Positions 1 through 11,174 of a stretch of 64,000 nucleotides of DNA are shown one piece after another. Every line of letters begins with the position of its first letter. Within the stretch, counting starts at the first letter, position 1. The DNA comes from Lepeophtheirus salmonis (Eukaryota > Arthropoda > Copepoda > Siphonostomatoida > Caligidae), in contig NC_052131.2 of assembly GCF_016086655.4 (NCBI RefSeq), positions 13,933,940 to 13,997,939 on the forward strand. Direction: 5' to 3'. Both the position numbers and the translations under genes were made by a program. The notes under the pieces were generated by a model. That model was not told the origin of the DNA and searched no databases. It worked only from the letters and a program-made list of their open reading frames with translations.

Positions 1-140
1 TGATATCTAAAACGAATTCTTTGTCATCTTTCTAGAGTAGAAAAAAACAAAACGAATCTCATTATAAATGATTGAATGTCCTTAAATCTAGGTTTCAAAT
101 AATAAACAAATTATGGTTCTATCCTACCTAGCCTTTAAAG

Positions 141-172
141 ATTTTCCACATTTATCTGGACCACCCTGTATA
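141..172 (-). repeat. Lone transposon-end-like sequence
   Basis: Read on the minus strand this begins TACAGGGTGGTCC, a form typical of IS630/Tc1-type terminal inverted repeats preceded by a TA target. If it is an end, the element body lies at lower coordinates and runs out of the window. No transposase homology is visible in bases 1-140 and no partner end is present, so this is only an end-like match. It resembles the better-supported end at 55733-55764, which begins TACTGGGTGGTCAA. Confidence 0.3.
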
Positions 173-2815
173 TGAAGTGACACAATAGTGCCTGAACCAT
201 AGTGGGAAAGGTATTTTTGTGAGATAGAATACAGGTAATGACGTGATATATAAGGAAACTCGCCATATTTTTAGTTACACTTTTTTATATATAATTTATT
301 TACGTAATTATGCTTTATGCTAAAAAAAATGCAATGTTCCATGTATTACATATAAAAGCAAGAATTATTACCATTTCACGACAATAAATTATACTATGCA
401 ACAAAATGAAGGTCTTGGAGTGCTGGAGGCTGAAATCCACATTTATTATTATTACTTTCGTTTTATAATAACAATATAAATTTGGGTTTCAGCCTACACG
501 CAAAAATGTGGTTGCATGGTGTTATCATTATCAACCTTTTAAAAAACTAAATGATTATCTGAAAAAATATGGACTAACTTTGATTGGAAGGGTAATCTAT
601 GTGACTTGGCATATCTGATTATCCAAAATAAAAACAGACTCTGGATAGCCAAGAGTATTACAATTAGAGGTATTACTGTAAATAAATATTATAGGGAAAG
701 ATTATTCAAAAATCAAAAAAAAAAAAAAAAAAAAGAAGAAAGAAAGATACTTAAGTAAATAACACTCAGGAATGCTTTAAATAACATTACATAATTCAAC
801 TTGAAAAATTACTAAATAATATATTTTTTTAATACATACCATTCTACATAAATTCATAGTTTAGATTTCCCAATATACATATTATGATGTTAAAATAGAC
901 ATTTAATGATTTAAATAAGTAGGAGAGACCCCAGAATGTTTCAATAGGCTCTATTTCTAGAAGATCAAAAAAGCTGTAGTAACAAAGTTTAAATTACCTA
1001 TCATAACAAACTGTTAAAAAGAATCTGTTTTTTTATTTTTAGTCAACTTTTGTAAAAGACGGATTTTTTGGAATAAAAGTAATTTTTTGGAGAATCAATA
1101 TTATTATATTTTAACTTTTTATTGTCTCTGATGTAATGAAAAAAAAAAATTAGAAAAAAAAATTATATGAACTAATTTTGCTATCAGCTCCTCAAATTTA
1201 TCAAAATTTAAAAGTAACTAATTTAGCTGAAATGGAAGATATTGTAAAGTTCAGTACAAAAAGGACATTTGCAATAAGGGTTGCAATTTCCCCCGTATTT
1301 TTTATTCTTCTTAATTATCTCCACCAACGAAGTTGAATGAAGGTTATAATTATGCCGCTGTTTGTTTATTTATCTATTATTGCTCACCAGGATTACGGCA
1401 AAAGTTAGAGATCAATTTTAATCTAAGTTGAAACAAAGATTTTATAAGGCCACAGTAAGAGGGAATTAATTTTTTTGAGAGGCCAAGGTAGCACAAAACC
1501 TCCAAAATACATTATCAAAAATCCTTTTTAGGTTTAATAAAAGTGCATCATAAAGCAAAAAATCCAAGGTCAATATTAAAAGTTAAAAAAAACAAACAAA
1601 AACGAATCATGACTTTTGAACAAATTGAGAAACAGAGCTGAGATGATCTCTTTGTGGCACACAATACATATACATAAATAGCACATTAAAGTATGAATAC
1701 TAGGGTATTATGTTTTATTAATTTAATATATTCCTCATCGCACATTTTTGACTTTAAAACAGAGAAGAAATTATATTTAATTATGAAAAGGCGGAGGTTG
1801 GCACTTTACCGAGTGCCCATTCTACTTATTTGATATATTTAGGCATGCTTGTCAGCATGAAATTTTTTGATTGAGTAAATCTATAATACTGATCAGTAGT
1901 CTATAACAAAAACCTTTACCTGTTCTAAAACATAGAGGTACGATTATTCAACACCATAAAAGATATTAAAATTTATTTATTCTTCAAAAAAAATGATAGA
2001 GTCTAACTTTCTTAATTTTTGACGTAAGCTAGTTTTTTTAATGTTGCAACTCTCTCACTCCATGTGTTCAGTTGTAATATTTGATTCAAATGGAATAACC
2101 GAAAAAACTACTGACTCGTATAATATTTAAATACACTCAAAGAATAGCCTACATATTTAGGTATAATGTGTTAAGCTTTCGTGTGTTTGAGTTAAATTAA
2201 CCCTTAACAAAAAGATTTGGAAATTCCGTCTCCCCTACAACCCTTTTCCCCTTAAAATACGGATAAGTGAATACTGAATATGTTTTTATGTCTTCTTATA
2301 GCTACATAATTTATGGACATAAATTAATAATACCTGTACAACAAAGGATGCAAGAAAAACAAAAAAATCCTCTTAGAAAATACATAAATAAAACGTAAGA
2401 ATGCATTCCTTAATATTCATAAATAAATAGGTACTGTCTATAATTAACTATGTACATATGCCATTAATCAAATACTAGATTAATAAATGGTAATATAGTT
2501 TGATCGTAATCCAAGTTTTGTATGGAAATAATTATGAGAAGAGTCCTTCAATTTCTACATATGTATTTCTTAATAAATATTTAGTAATATTTATCAAAGG
2601 CCGTTTTTTCAAAGTATTTTTTATTTCCTTTTCAGTACCACCTTTTTTTTATTGTAAAGGCCAAGCCTTTAAATTATGTCCATATTTCATTTAATGACTT
2701 TTTTAAATAAAATAATCTTTCTTATTTTCCTTAAAACAGCCTTTAAAAAGCACAACAATTTTAATAGTACACCCACTGCTCTTGAAAAATACATTAAATT
2801 TTTTCCTCCAGTAAT
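173..2815. other. AT-rich stretch without a gene
   Basis: Only short chance open frames, homopolymer A/T runs (for example around 717-735) and no recognisable protein homology or RNA gene. The 64-codon frame at 2500-2694 is low-complexity (F, Y, I, K rich) and not believed. Confidence 0.6.
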
Positions 2816-2817
2816 TA

Positions 2818-2995
2818 TACAGGGTGCAACAAAATAATTTTCTTTGTCTAAAAGGCAATGAGAAATGTTTTATAAATCAAAAAAGTTTTATTTTTGTTTC
2901 ATAATAATAGTACACATTTAAAGTTTTGTTTTACATAGGTTTGAAAATCATTTAAGATAGATGACGCCCCCCATTGCACATACACTAAACTTTGG
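2818..2995 (-). mobile_element. 3' end remnant of a Tc1/mariner-type element
   Basis: The plus strand starts TACAGGGTGCAACAAAATAA at 2818, a TIR-like end beginning at a TA dinucleotide. About 130-160 bp inward, the minus strand reads a short GGRH-type peptide followed by a stop (near 2965-2985), which is how many IS630/Tc1/mariner transposases end. The spacing from tail to TIR fits the 3' flank of such an element read on the minus strand. The rest of the element is not visible. A similar end lies at 53632-53666. Confidence 0.35.
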
Positions 2996-4110
2996 TATTT
3001 AAATATCCGGTTATATTTTTCTTTAAATAACTTTTCATTAATAAAATTTAGAGGTACGGTTATTTTATACAAAAAAAAGAAGAAAAAAATGCAAAAAATA
3101 ATTCAAACCATTAAGGTTATTAGGAAAAATTTTCTACGTCACTATTTAGACAAGTTAATGTATTGAATATCTCCGTGAATATTTCACTTATTTTATTTAT
3201 TTTTTGCTAGGGACGCTCATGATGATCGAAATAAAACCATATTTTTTAGATATGAAGTACTTTTAATATTAATATTTGTAGCTATATTCATGATGATTTT
3301 AGGAAAAATGGACAAAGGGGGAAAAAATGACTAGGTGGAAAAAATGGCAAAATTCTTTTAAACTGATATAATAACTGTGGAAGAAGAACATTTCACTTAA
3401 TTTATAACATAATTAGACATATTTGATCCAAACGTCATTTTGAAGAACCCGATCACTGACATACGTCAAAAATGGCTGAGGTACAGACTAGGGACGTCTT
3501 GTATTTTAAAAAATAAGTCCTGGAAGATCCTATAGAGATAATTTGTTATTTTTGCCAAAAAGAATTGTAGACCTCTTTTCATTTATTCTACCCAAAGTAT
3601 AAAAATTACCCCAATCCTGAGGATGGTCGAGGAAGAAGTCTAGAGAAAACTTTCATGTAAGGTTGATTCCTTCAGATTGGCTTATTGTGATGTCCTCACG
3701 GTATAAGGATTGATGGAAAATTAAGGGCCTAATTTCCAAAGCTTCAGGTATAATATATGCTGTGAAGCACAAGAACCAAGAACCCTTCTTGGCTCTGTGA
3801 TTACGTCACTGAAGATATTATATACCGGGTTTTCTTTCTTCTATTCCTCCTTCATTATTGTAATTAAACTTATAATATTTTTAATTCTTAAATTGACTTA
3901 TTTGGGGTTTTTATTTTCATTATAGGCAATGTTAGAGCTCTGAATGTGCATTTGTTTATCCCCCTGGTGGTGAAAAATAGCAATATACGATGAAATGTTG
4001 ATTGTTATGAACTGAATATTCAATTAGTAATTCTCAAATTAGTTATTCTTAGCAAGTAATAACAGTCAAGTGGATTATCAAATGAGTCTTCAAAATTGTA
4101 AAAAGAAGGC
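2996..4110. other. AT-rich stretch without a gene
   Basis: No homology recognised. Around 3600-3840 the base composition is slightly less AT-rich, but no open frame of substance is present. Confidence 0.5.
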
Positions 4111-4114
4111 ATAT

Positions 4115-4301
4115 TGTAACTCTTCCATCGTAGGATGTAATAATGCTTATGGAAAAGGGCTTGAAAATGTAAAAATGTATTTTGTCCCACTTCGTAACTA
4201 ATATGGAACAAAGAGAACTCTGGATCAAGGCTATTAAAAGGGTGAATGTGGATGGGACTATGTGGAAGCCTAAATATTAGAGTTGCATATGTTCCAAACA
4301 T
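4115..4301 (+). pseudogene. Broken THAP-type zinc-finger segment
   Basis: Two adjacent plus-strand frames together read like a C2CH THAP DNA-binding domain. The first frame (from 4115) has two cysteines (4115-4117 and 4136-4138) followed by NNAYGKG, then a hydrophobic stretch ending in FVP. The second frame (from 4203) has ELWIKAIKR, matching the central tryptophan region, and after an in-frame TAG (4278-4280) CICSKHF, which supplies the distal Cys-x2-His (4290-4301). The first pair of cysteines is six residues apart rather than the usual two to four, and a frameshift lies near 4190-4203, so this copy is dead. THAP domains occur in host proteins and in P-element-like transposases; nothing nearby decides between them. 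The minus-strand 100-codon frame over this region is a shadow. Confidence 0.6.
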
Positions 4302-4304
4302 TTT

Positions 4305-5417
4305 ATTACGAAGCAAAAGCAATTATGAATAAACCTTAGAAGTATGGGAGTATTCACTTAAACTTTTTTTTTCTCTTTTCTCTACAAATTATGAGACTTA
4401 TAAACTTAATTTTTTTTTAAAATAATAATTTAATTATATGGAATCGTTCAAATTCGGAAAAAATGTTAAACCTTCGGTCTTAATACATTGTGAGTAATAA
4501 GTTAATTAGAAATTGCAATTTTAGAAATGTCTTGAAAATGATGTGTTTTCCGAAACAAATCCAGTTCCCATTACCCGATTTGGACAAATTACATCAATTT
4601 AAAACTATTAGATAATATCAAATTTCATGGGACTAACTTTAGATATCAAATACAAATATCCGTGGAGTGATTTGGATTCTAAATTTTTTGTAAATTTCAA
4701 AACATGAAAAATAATTGAAAAAATCGTTTTTGGTATATTAGAAATTACTCAATTAAAATAATAGATGCCTACCTAGATAGTTATACAACACAGACCGAAT
4801 CTAATATTTTTAAATTTACAACAAATTTACAAGTGGTATACAACAAAAAAACAAAGAAGATAAGGAACAATTTTTTTTTGCAAAAATGTAACTTTCCTTT
4901 TTCCTTATTTAATGCAGGTAAGGCTTTTCAATAAATCAAGGCATATTTCAAATCCATATACAATAAATATACATATGCTTTGCCCGAATGACGCAATCAT
5001 AAATTAGCACCGTTATACCAAAGTAACTATTTGAATTTGCTTTCAATGCCGTTTCATGCCCATAACGTTGATTATTATAGTATAAGGATATATCAAGAAT
5101 TTGCCAATTAAAAAAAAAAAATGCCCCAAAAAAAAAAACTCTTTTACAAAATCCTTTTTTAGTCCTTATTACAGAAACACTGTCCAGCTTTCTAGCAATA
5201 TATTTCTTTCTATTTGGATAGAAAGAAAATAAAGTATTTTCATACGTAGAAATGTGCTCAGAGATGAATTTGAAGCTTTGTCATAAATTGTAGGGCGTAG
5301 TTGATTTTTAGGCTATTAATGTAAAGAAGTCAATAAACGAACATCACTAAACAGCTTTCTTCAATAAAATGATAACCTTTATATATTAGCCTATTTTATA
5401 AGTAAAAAATTTATTTT
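4305..5417. other. AT-rich stretch without a gene
   Basis: No recognisable coding homology, RNA gene or strong repeat boundary. Contains several A and T homopolymer runs. Confidence 0.55.
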
Positions 5418-6251
5418 AGTGTTGTCATGGTACTAATATTTTGGTGCCGTTCGGGTAAAAAAATTGGTACTGGCATTTTTGAAAGTTTTCAATACTTTTT
5501 TGACAAGACACATAAGTTTTTTTTTTTTTGGGTTGACTTTTTTTTAGGAAAAAAGAAGAACACGAGGAGAATGCAGGTGCGATACATATGGTACTACTGA
5601 ATGGATACCTTTATGAATGTCAGCTGTCTGTTATATAATTTTGGTGGGATAATATGAAGAACTACTATAAAAAGAATAACATCTCACATTTAAAATAGCA
5701 TTAGTAAAGAAAAATTATTATAATTATATTTAAATTCAAATATAATTATTTTATTATTCATTTTGAAAACAATTCATATCAATGATAGGAGAGAATGCTT
5801 ACTAGACCTATTAAATAATGCATAAAAAAGAAGAAAGAGCACACTCAAGAACTGTTTTTCCTTTTCTAATTTATAAACTTAGTTGTTTCATTACAAAAAC
5901 GTCAACTCTATGTATAACAAGAAAGGGCAAATCACAGGACTTAGAAGAGGGGGCTATGAAGGATTTTTTTTTTTTTTGGAGGGAGGGGTGGGTGTGTTTG
6001 TAATAAGAGGGGGTTAGCTCAGAAATTCGATGTCTTATTTCAAAAAAATATAAGACAATTTTTTAATTTGTCTAATAAAGATCATTTATTAGGGAGTGAG
6101 GATTTAGTTCATAAATTTTTGATTAAGTCATTGAAAGTGCAATATTTTAATGATAATGATTTGATATAATGACTCTAGCAGTACCACTTTCAATAATTAT
6201 TTGGTATAGTGCTGTTTTAAATGCATCAGTACCCTAGTACTGAACAACACT
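5418..6251. mobile_element. Candidate inverted-repeat element of the TGTTGTCA type
   Basis: The left end reads AGTGTTGTCATGGTACTAAT (5418-5437). The right end, read on the minus strand from 6251, starts AGTGTTGTTCAGTACTAGGG. The ends agree over the first eight bases and again around GTACTA. The AGTGTTG start resembles hAT-type ends, but no clear 8-bp target duplication is visible and the interior (5450-6220) codes for nothing recognisable. A further left-end-like copy is at 6474-6496. I treat this as a non-autonomous element with modest support. Confidence 0.35.
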
Positions 6252-6473
6252 AGGAATTGTAATATATTAATGCACAAGTTAAATTCACAAAACCATTTAC
6301 CTATATATTGACGCTTATGAAGAACATTCATACAAATGTACGCCTAATAGTTGTGTCCAAAATGTCACAATATATTAATCATATACCTAAAGTGAACTAA
6401 GATATTCATAAATCAATTTTTTATCTTCATTTGCAGTGGTAATGAAGATTATAATATCAAAAACGGTTTATAC

Positions 6474-6496
6474 TGTTGTCACGATACCAATATTTT
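6474..6496 (+). repeat. Second copy of the TGTTGTCA end
   Basis: TGTTGTCACGATACCAATAT matches the end at 5420-5442 with three substitutions over the first 20 bases. No inverted partner was seen downstream. Confidence 0.35.
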
Positions 6497-6499
6497 TTG

Positions 6500-7512
6500 A
6501 TTCTTGAGCCATTTATATGTACATATAACCAGAGGAATTTATTGAATTTTTTATTTATAAAAGATAATTTTCAATCTAATTTTTTGTGTTATAAAAACAC
6601 TTTTTTTTGTGCAGGGATGCTCATAAATATGTGGGGTTACGTATTCGGCGGGTTCAGTTTTTCTTCATACATATTAAGTATACTTGATGTGATCATTGCA
6701 TTAAAATAATTACCCAACTCTGCTTCATTTAATTATCGTATCGTATTTTGCAAATTTGATATCGTTGCAACCCCTTGTACATAATTTATTTTCAGATTCC
6801 CAAAAAATAAGCATTGAAATTTGAAAAAATGAAATTAACTTAGACATGATGTTCATTGGTGTTTATATTCATATCAAGGGATAACGTTGGTATTTGACAC
6901 TTCTTGCTTAAGCTTGACTTTTTGTGAAAAAACATTTCTTTTATGTCATATCATTTTGTCCTTCATCAAAATGTAATTAAATATAGATTTCTCATTTATT
7001 TGGAAATCAATTTCTAAATTTTGAGATGCCCTCCACTTCCTGATATCTGGGAGATATGTTCTCCATTTTTTTCATCTTGGTATTTAAAAACCAGGCTCCT
7101 ACAACACTTAAAAATATCCGTAATCTTCATCCCATCACCTCTAGAATCTGAGGAATAGGAGATCTAAGATACGCTGCCTTTTTGCTTGTTGCTCACTAAT
7201 GATGATGAAATAACTAAATGATTAGTATTGTTTGCTAATGTAAGAGGAGGCAGACACAGATTATAAAATAATAATCACTAAACCTTTTCATAGTAATGAG
7301 AAAATAATTATGAATTTTTGCTTCCACGTTTTGCTGCCCTAGTCTGTGTATGGCTTGATTTTTATGAATGGATTCAGGTGGCCCTTGTGAAGAGTGAGAG
7401 TACGGGAAAGAAACAATTTATAATGATTATATGTAACATATTGTAGGCAGATGACGACGTCACAAAAAACCATTAATAACTTTGTTTGCTCAGATATCAC
7501 AAATGTACATAT
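6500..7512. other. AT-rich stretch without a gene
   Basis: No coding homology. The minus-strand open frame at 7339-7524 has no recognisable similarity and overlaps the mariner boundary. Confidence 0.5.
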
Positions 7513-7514
7513 TA

Positions 7515-8784
7515 CATCAGTCAATAAGTCCCGGCCCTAATTACCAGATAGCACCACTGATAAAACATTTTTCAGAAGTACAAACATTTAAAAGGTTACT
7601 GACAAAATTTCATGACATTTCGTTAATTATTTATCGAGTTACAGTGGTTTAAGTGACGCTACTTTTGTGATTCTTAAAAACGATGGATTCAAAACAATTT
7701 CGTGTGTTGATTTGTCATTGCTTTTTGATGGGAAAAAACACCGTTCAAGCAAATGTTTGGCTTGAAAAATGTTATCCAGACTCTGCCCCATCAAAAACAA
7801 CCATCAAACGATGGTTTGCCGATATCAAACGTGGTCGTAGGGACACTGATGATGCTGAACGCCCTGGTCGGCCAAATGAGGAGGTTATTTCGGAAAACAT
7901 TGAAAAAACCTTGAAAATCATCATGGAAAATCGCACAATCAAGTTGCAAGAGATAGTTGTTACTCTGAACTTATCAAAAGGTAGCGTTTACACCATCATA
8001 CATGAACATTTGTGGTATGAAAAAGCTGTTTTCCATATGGGTGCTGTGTTAGCTCACACCAGAGCAAAAACAACAATGAGCAAATAATTAATTCAAAGAG
8101 CTGTTTGAAAATGTTCACACAAAATAAAAAGGAGTTTTTGCGTCGGTACATCACAACGGATGAAACATGGATTCACCACTTCACTCCAAAATCAAGACTG
8201 CAGTCTGCTGAGTGGTGTGCTGACAGAGAAAGCTGTCCAAAGACTAAAACATCGGTTTGGAAGGTCATGTATTTTGGGATTTGGATGGAATTTTATTCAT
8301 TGACTACTTGGAACATGGAAAAAACAATCAACAACGACTATTATATCGGTTTGTTGGATCTTGTAAAGGCCGAAATTACCCAGAAAAGACATCCTTTGAA
8401 GAAGAAAAAGATGCTCTTTCACAAAAACAATGTACCGTGTCACAAGTTAATAAAAACAACCCCAAAATTGGTCGAATTGGATATCGAATTGATACTGCAC
8501 CCACTGTATTCTCCAGATCTGGTCCCCAGCGACTACTGGCTCTTCGCAGAACTCAAAAAGATGATCCATGGGAAGAGATTTGGCTCAGATGAGGAAGTGA
8601 TTGTCGAGACTGAAACATACTTTGAAGGTCTCAATAAATCGTTCTAAACCCGTGGTATCGAAAAGCTAGAGAAACGTTGGAATGATTATATCGTTCTAAA
8701 AGGAGATTTATATTAATGAATGATAAGGAATTTTGGCAAAAAAATATTGTTTTCCTATCTAGGGCCGGGACTTATTGACTGATG
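7515..8784 (+). mobile_element. Mariner element with both TIRs
   Basis: A 1.27-kb unit bounded by identical 25-bp inverted repeats at 7515-7539 and 8760-8784, starting CATCAGTCAATAAGTCCCGG. TA lies immediately before the left repeat (7513-7514); on the right a TA lies three bases beyond the repeat, so the outer bases have diverged. The length and content fit mariner elements, which are about 1.3 kb with one transposase gene. The TIRs are better preserved than the coding region. Confidence 0.9.
7683..8716 (+). pseudogene. Mariner transposase, frameshifted and catalytically dead
   Basis: The start at 7683 gives MDSKQFRVLI, the usual mariner N-terminus. The first 134 codons hold the two helix-turn-helix parts (YPDSAPSKTTIKRWF and LNLSKGSVYTIIHEHL). 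Homology then moves to a second frame around 8053 (LTPEQKQQ) and a third from 8105. TTDETWIHHF carries the first catalytic Asp and YSPDLVPSDYWLF the third. The second is lost: FHKNNVPCH replaces FH.DN.P.H, so Asp is Asn at 8426-8428. The spacing from that Asn to the last Asp is 34 residues, as in DD34D mariners. Between about 8262 and 8320 the homologous frame is briefly a different one (FWDLDGILFIDYLEHGK), bracketed by two opposite frameshifts, the second in an A run. An in-frame TAA at 8645-8647 precedes the final GIEKLEKRWND tail, which ends at 8716. Total length is close to the usual 345 residues. Confidence 0.92.
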
Positions 8785-8789
8785 TGTTA

Positions 8790-9820
8790 GATAATTACTA
8801 ATATAAAAAGGAAAATATTTTATATTATCTGAAAAATATGACAAACACTCGGGAAACAGTTGGTATTTGCAAATAAATGAAGATCCGAATTGTCTTTTAA
8901 AAAATTGTACTTGTCGATAATTTCATGCAGGATATTACTTTTTTTTACGTGTATTTTTATATTGATGTTCTGAGTACGAGTCCACTGGTACGGGTATTAC
9001 CTGGAACCATTAATAATGAATGCGCAGATTGTAAGATAATGATTCCATCTAAGAAAGTTTGTAAGATATATAATGAAGGAACAGTATTTAAATTGATTTT
9101 CCTTCCCCCTCTCTCTCAAACAATACAAAATTTCTAAGTAGACAACAATTTTGAAATGTGATCTAAATATTTTATTAGAAATTTTTTTTTTAGGTCTTCT
9201 CAAAAACAAACGAAAAAAAAGCCTCTCTTTTAAAGGAAAATATATTATATGCCTAAAAATATAATTTTGAACTATTTAATCCTTATGTTGTGTGGAATTT
9301 TCACATATTAATTTTTGGAAAATGATTTTTTTTAGAGCTTTAAATGAAAGAGCATTAATTTTATGAGCATTTTGAAAGAAAAATAATCGAAAGTTAACTG
9401 ATTAATTATTTGTTACCATTGCAGTGGCAGCCTGGCTTACTTTTTACATCTAGACAAGTCTTCAATATTGCTGCCACTATACTATAGATTTACAAAGTTT
9501 GTCGCCCTTAACATTTCCATTTTTATTTATTTATGGATATAGCTTTCACATTATATTAAAACTGTTGTATATATATTTTTTCATTATAATTAAAATTTCG
9601 TCTTTAAAAACAAAAATATAGTTGAATTTGTGTCCTTCACTTAATTTTCTCAAATTGATGCCTATGAAATATGAGTCGTAGGGAGCGACCTGGCAAGCCA
9701 CCCCTCCTACATAGCCTTAATTTAGTTACATTACATTCATGTAACTCAAAGAATTCTAGAAAAAAAGTAGAGTGCACCTAATTAGCGAGCATACAAAGTC
9801 ACGCCTCTATTTTAAGGAAG
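8790..9820. other. AT-rich stretch without a gene
   Basis: No recognisable homology. The overlapping 70-codon frames on both strands around 9000-9200 are not convincing. A less AT-rich patch at 9665-9720 is unidentified. Confidence 0.5.
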
Positions 9821-9821
9821 A

Positions 9822-10071
9822 ATGCAAAAGTTCTGCGCAGATAACATAGTTAACAGATCAAATAACAGATTTGAATCCGCTGGACTTTTTTATACGGGAC
9901 ACTTTGTAGAAGGAAATCAGCAGAACTTCACACGCAAATCTGAACTCACTGAAGTCCTCTATAGTGGCTGCATGGGACAACTTGTCAGAGGAGTTTGTCA
10001 TCAACTCCTGCATAACCTTCAGGTAACTTGTAAAGGCTGTGATTGATAATGAAGGTGGCCATATTGAATGA
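9822..10071 (+). pseudogene. C-terminal fragment of a Tc1-like transposase
   Basis: The fragment begins MQKFCADN, matching the helix after the second catalytic Asp in this Tc1-like group. After frame changes it reads SLKSSIVAAWDNLSEEF, then INSCITF, an in-frame stop, and KAVIDNEGGHIE with the terminal stop at 10069-10071. This is the standard C-terminal tail of the group (LK..I...W..L, then V.....GGHIE). The DNA-binding and catalytic domains are absent, and no clear TIR was found on either side. The open frames at 9822-10046 (plus) and 9858-10085 (minus) are shadows of this broken tail. Confidence 0.7.
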
Positions 10072-10074
10072 GAT

Positions 10075-10500
10075 AAGTTTTTCAAAAACCTTGTTTTCAG
10101 TTTTTTAACATTATTTTTCTTTATTATTTATTATTTTATAAAATTATTGTTATATTTCTAAATCCATCGCTCGAGTCCACTCTTTGCTCCCTTACCCTAT
10201 ACTATATTGTGGAATAAAAGTTAAAAATTAAAAAAAAAAACATTTAGTTAGAATGTTTTTCCCTTCGATCAATCTATCACTCACTATATGAAAATTTAAA
10301 AAGGTTCAAAACCTATGGTCACCCCTGTAAATTATAGCCAATACATCCATAAACACAAGTAAAAAGAAAAAGAGAGAGAGATTTATCGATAAGTACATAC
10401 AACATAGCATCGATAAATACGAAATCGCATTGAGCATTTGTGTGTGCTCATCAAAGGTGAGAGAGTATTAGTGAGTAGCTGTTATAGTGTTATATTCAAT
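10075..10500. other. AT-rich stretch with a small inverted repeat
   Basis: No gene. ATTTATCGAT near 10381 is matched in inverted orientation by ATCGATAAAT about 18 bases on; significance unknown. Possible flank of the preceding transposon fragment. Confidence 0.4.
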
Positions 10501-10950
10501 GAGGTAAATCTGGTGTGTTTTTTAGCTGGCCCATAATTTGTTATTGGTAATATAAAGAATGGATTTTCTTTTCCTTAGCAGTTGTCATTATTATTTAATT
10601 CCTGAGTGGTGAACATCCTTTCCTAAATAGATTCAGTCTTATTCCAAACCTGATTGAATATTTGTGTGTACACATAAAAAATAGAGCGTAACCCTGAGGA
10701 TTTGTTTTGGAGTTATAATTGCAAGTCCTTGTTAGACTCAAAGTAGATTTGGATATCGAAATCGGATTAATTCCAGCAAATGACTTTTTTCTATCCTTCT
10801 CTCCTTCCTCTCTTGTCGCAGTTGATTGTAGCTGATCTAATCAAACGTAATGAGCATTATTCTTTCTGTCCTAAACATTATTGTTAGGATTACTATGTTG
10901 ATTTTCGTTTTCTTTTTCTTAACATATCCATTCCCCACTGGATTTTCATC
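10501..10950 (+). repeat. Unclassified interspersed repeat, copy A
   Basis: Shares a string of landmarks with copies at 10957, 15511, 27960 (inverted), 32190 and 32728: CTTGTTAGACTCAAAGTAGA, an ATCGGATTAATTCC-type block, GATTGTAGCTGATCTAAT, AACGTAATGAGCATTATTC and a CATTGTT/CATTCTTCAAAT block. The inverted copy at 27960-28300 matches this one end to end, including TTTTTAGC.GGCC at the beginning and CTTTCCTAAATA in the middle. There is no coding homology, no clear terminal repeat and no tRNA-like head, so the class is not known. Confidence 0.65.
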
Positions 10951-10956
10951 ATTGGT

Positions 10957-11170
10957 TGTATTTGTAAGTCATTGTTGGACTCAAAGTAGAAATTTGGATT
11001 GACATCTGAGTAATTCTTCCCTATGTCCTTTTTTATTCTCTCTCCCCCCTCGACAAATTTGCTTGTAGCTGGTCTAATGAAACGTAATGAAAGCTAAGCA
11101 GCTCTCCTCAAAAACATTGTTCAAATCATAAAGGGGGTTATGATATTGATTAACAGTTTCTTTTTTTATA
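10957..11170 (+). repeat. Unclassified interspersed repeat, copy B (tandem with A)
   Basis: Begins TTTGTAAGTCATTGTTGGAC and follows copy A at a period of about 240 bp. It includes TTGTAGCTGGTCTAATGAAA and AAAGCTAAGCAGCTCTCCTC, the latter shared with the copies at 15.5 and 32.7 kb. Confidence 0.6.
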
Positions 11171-11174
11171 ACAT

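Noticed and set aside
8257..8592. 111-codon frame within the mariner as a separate gene
   Set aside because: Only its first 20 residues or so are homologous to mariner transposase; the rest is out of frame, so it is a product of two frameshifts.
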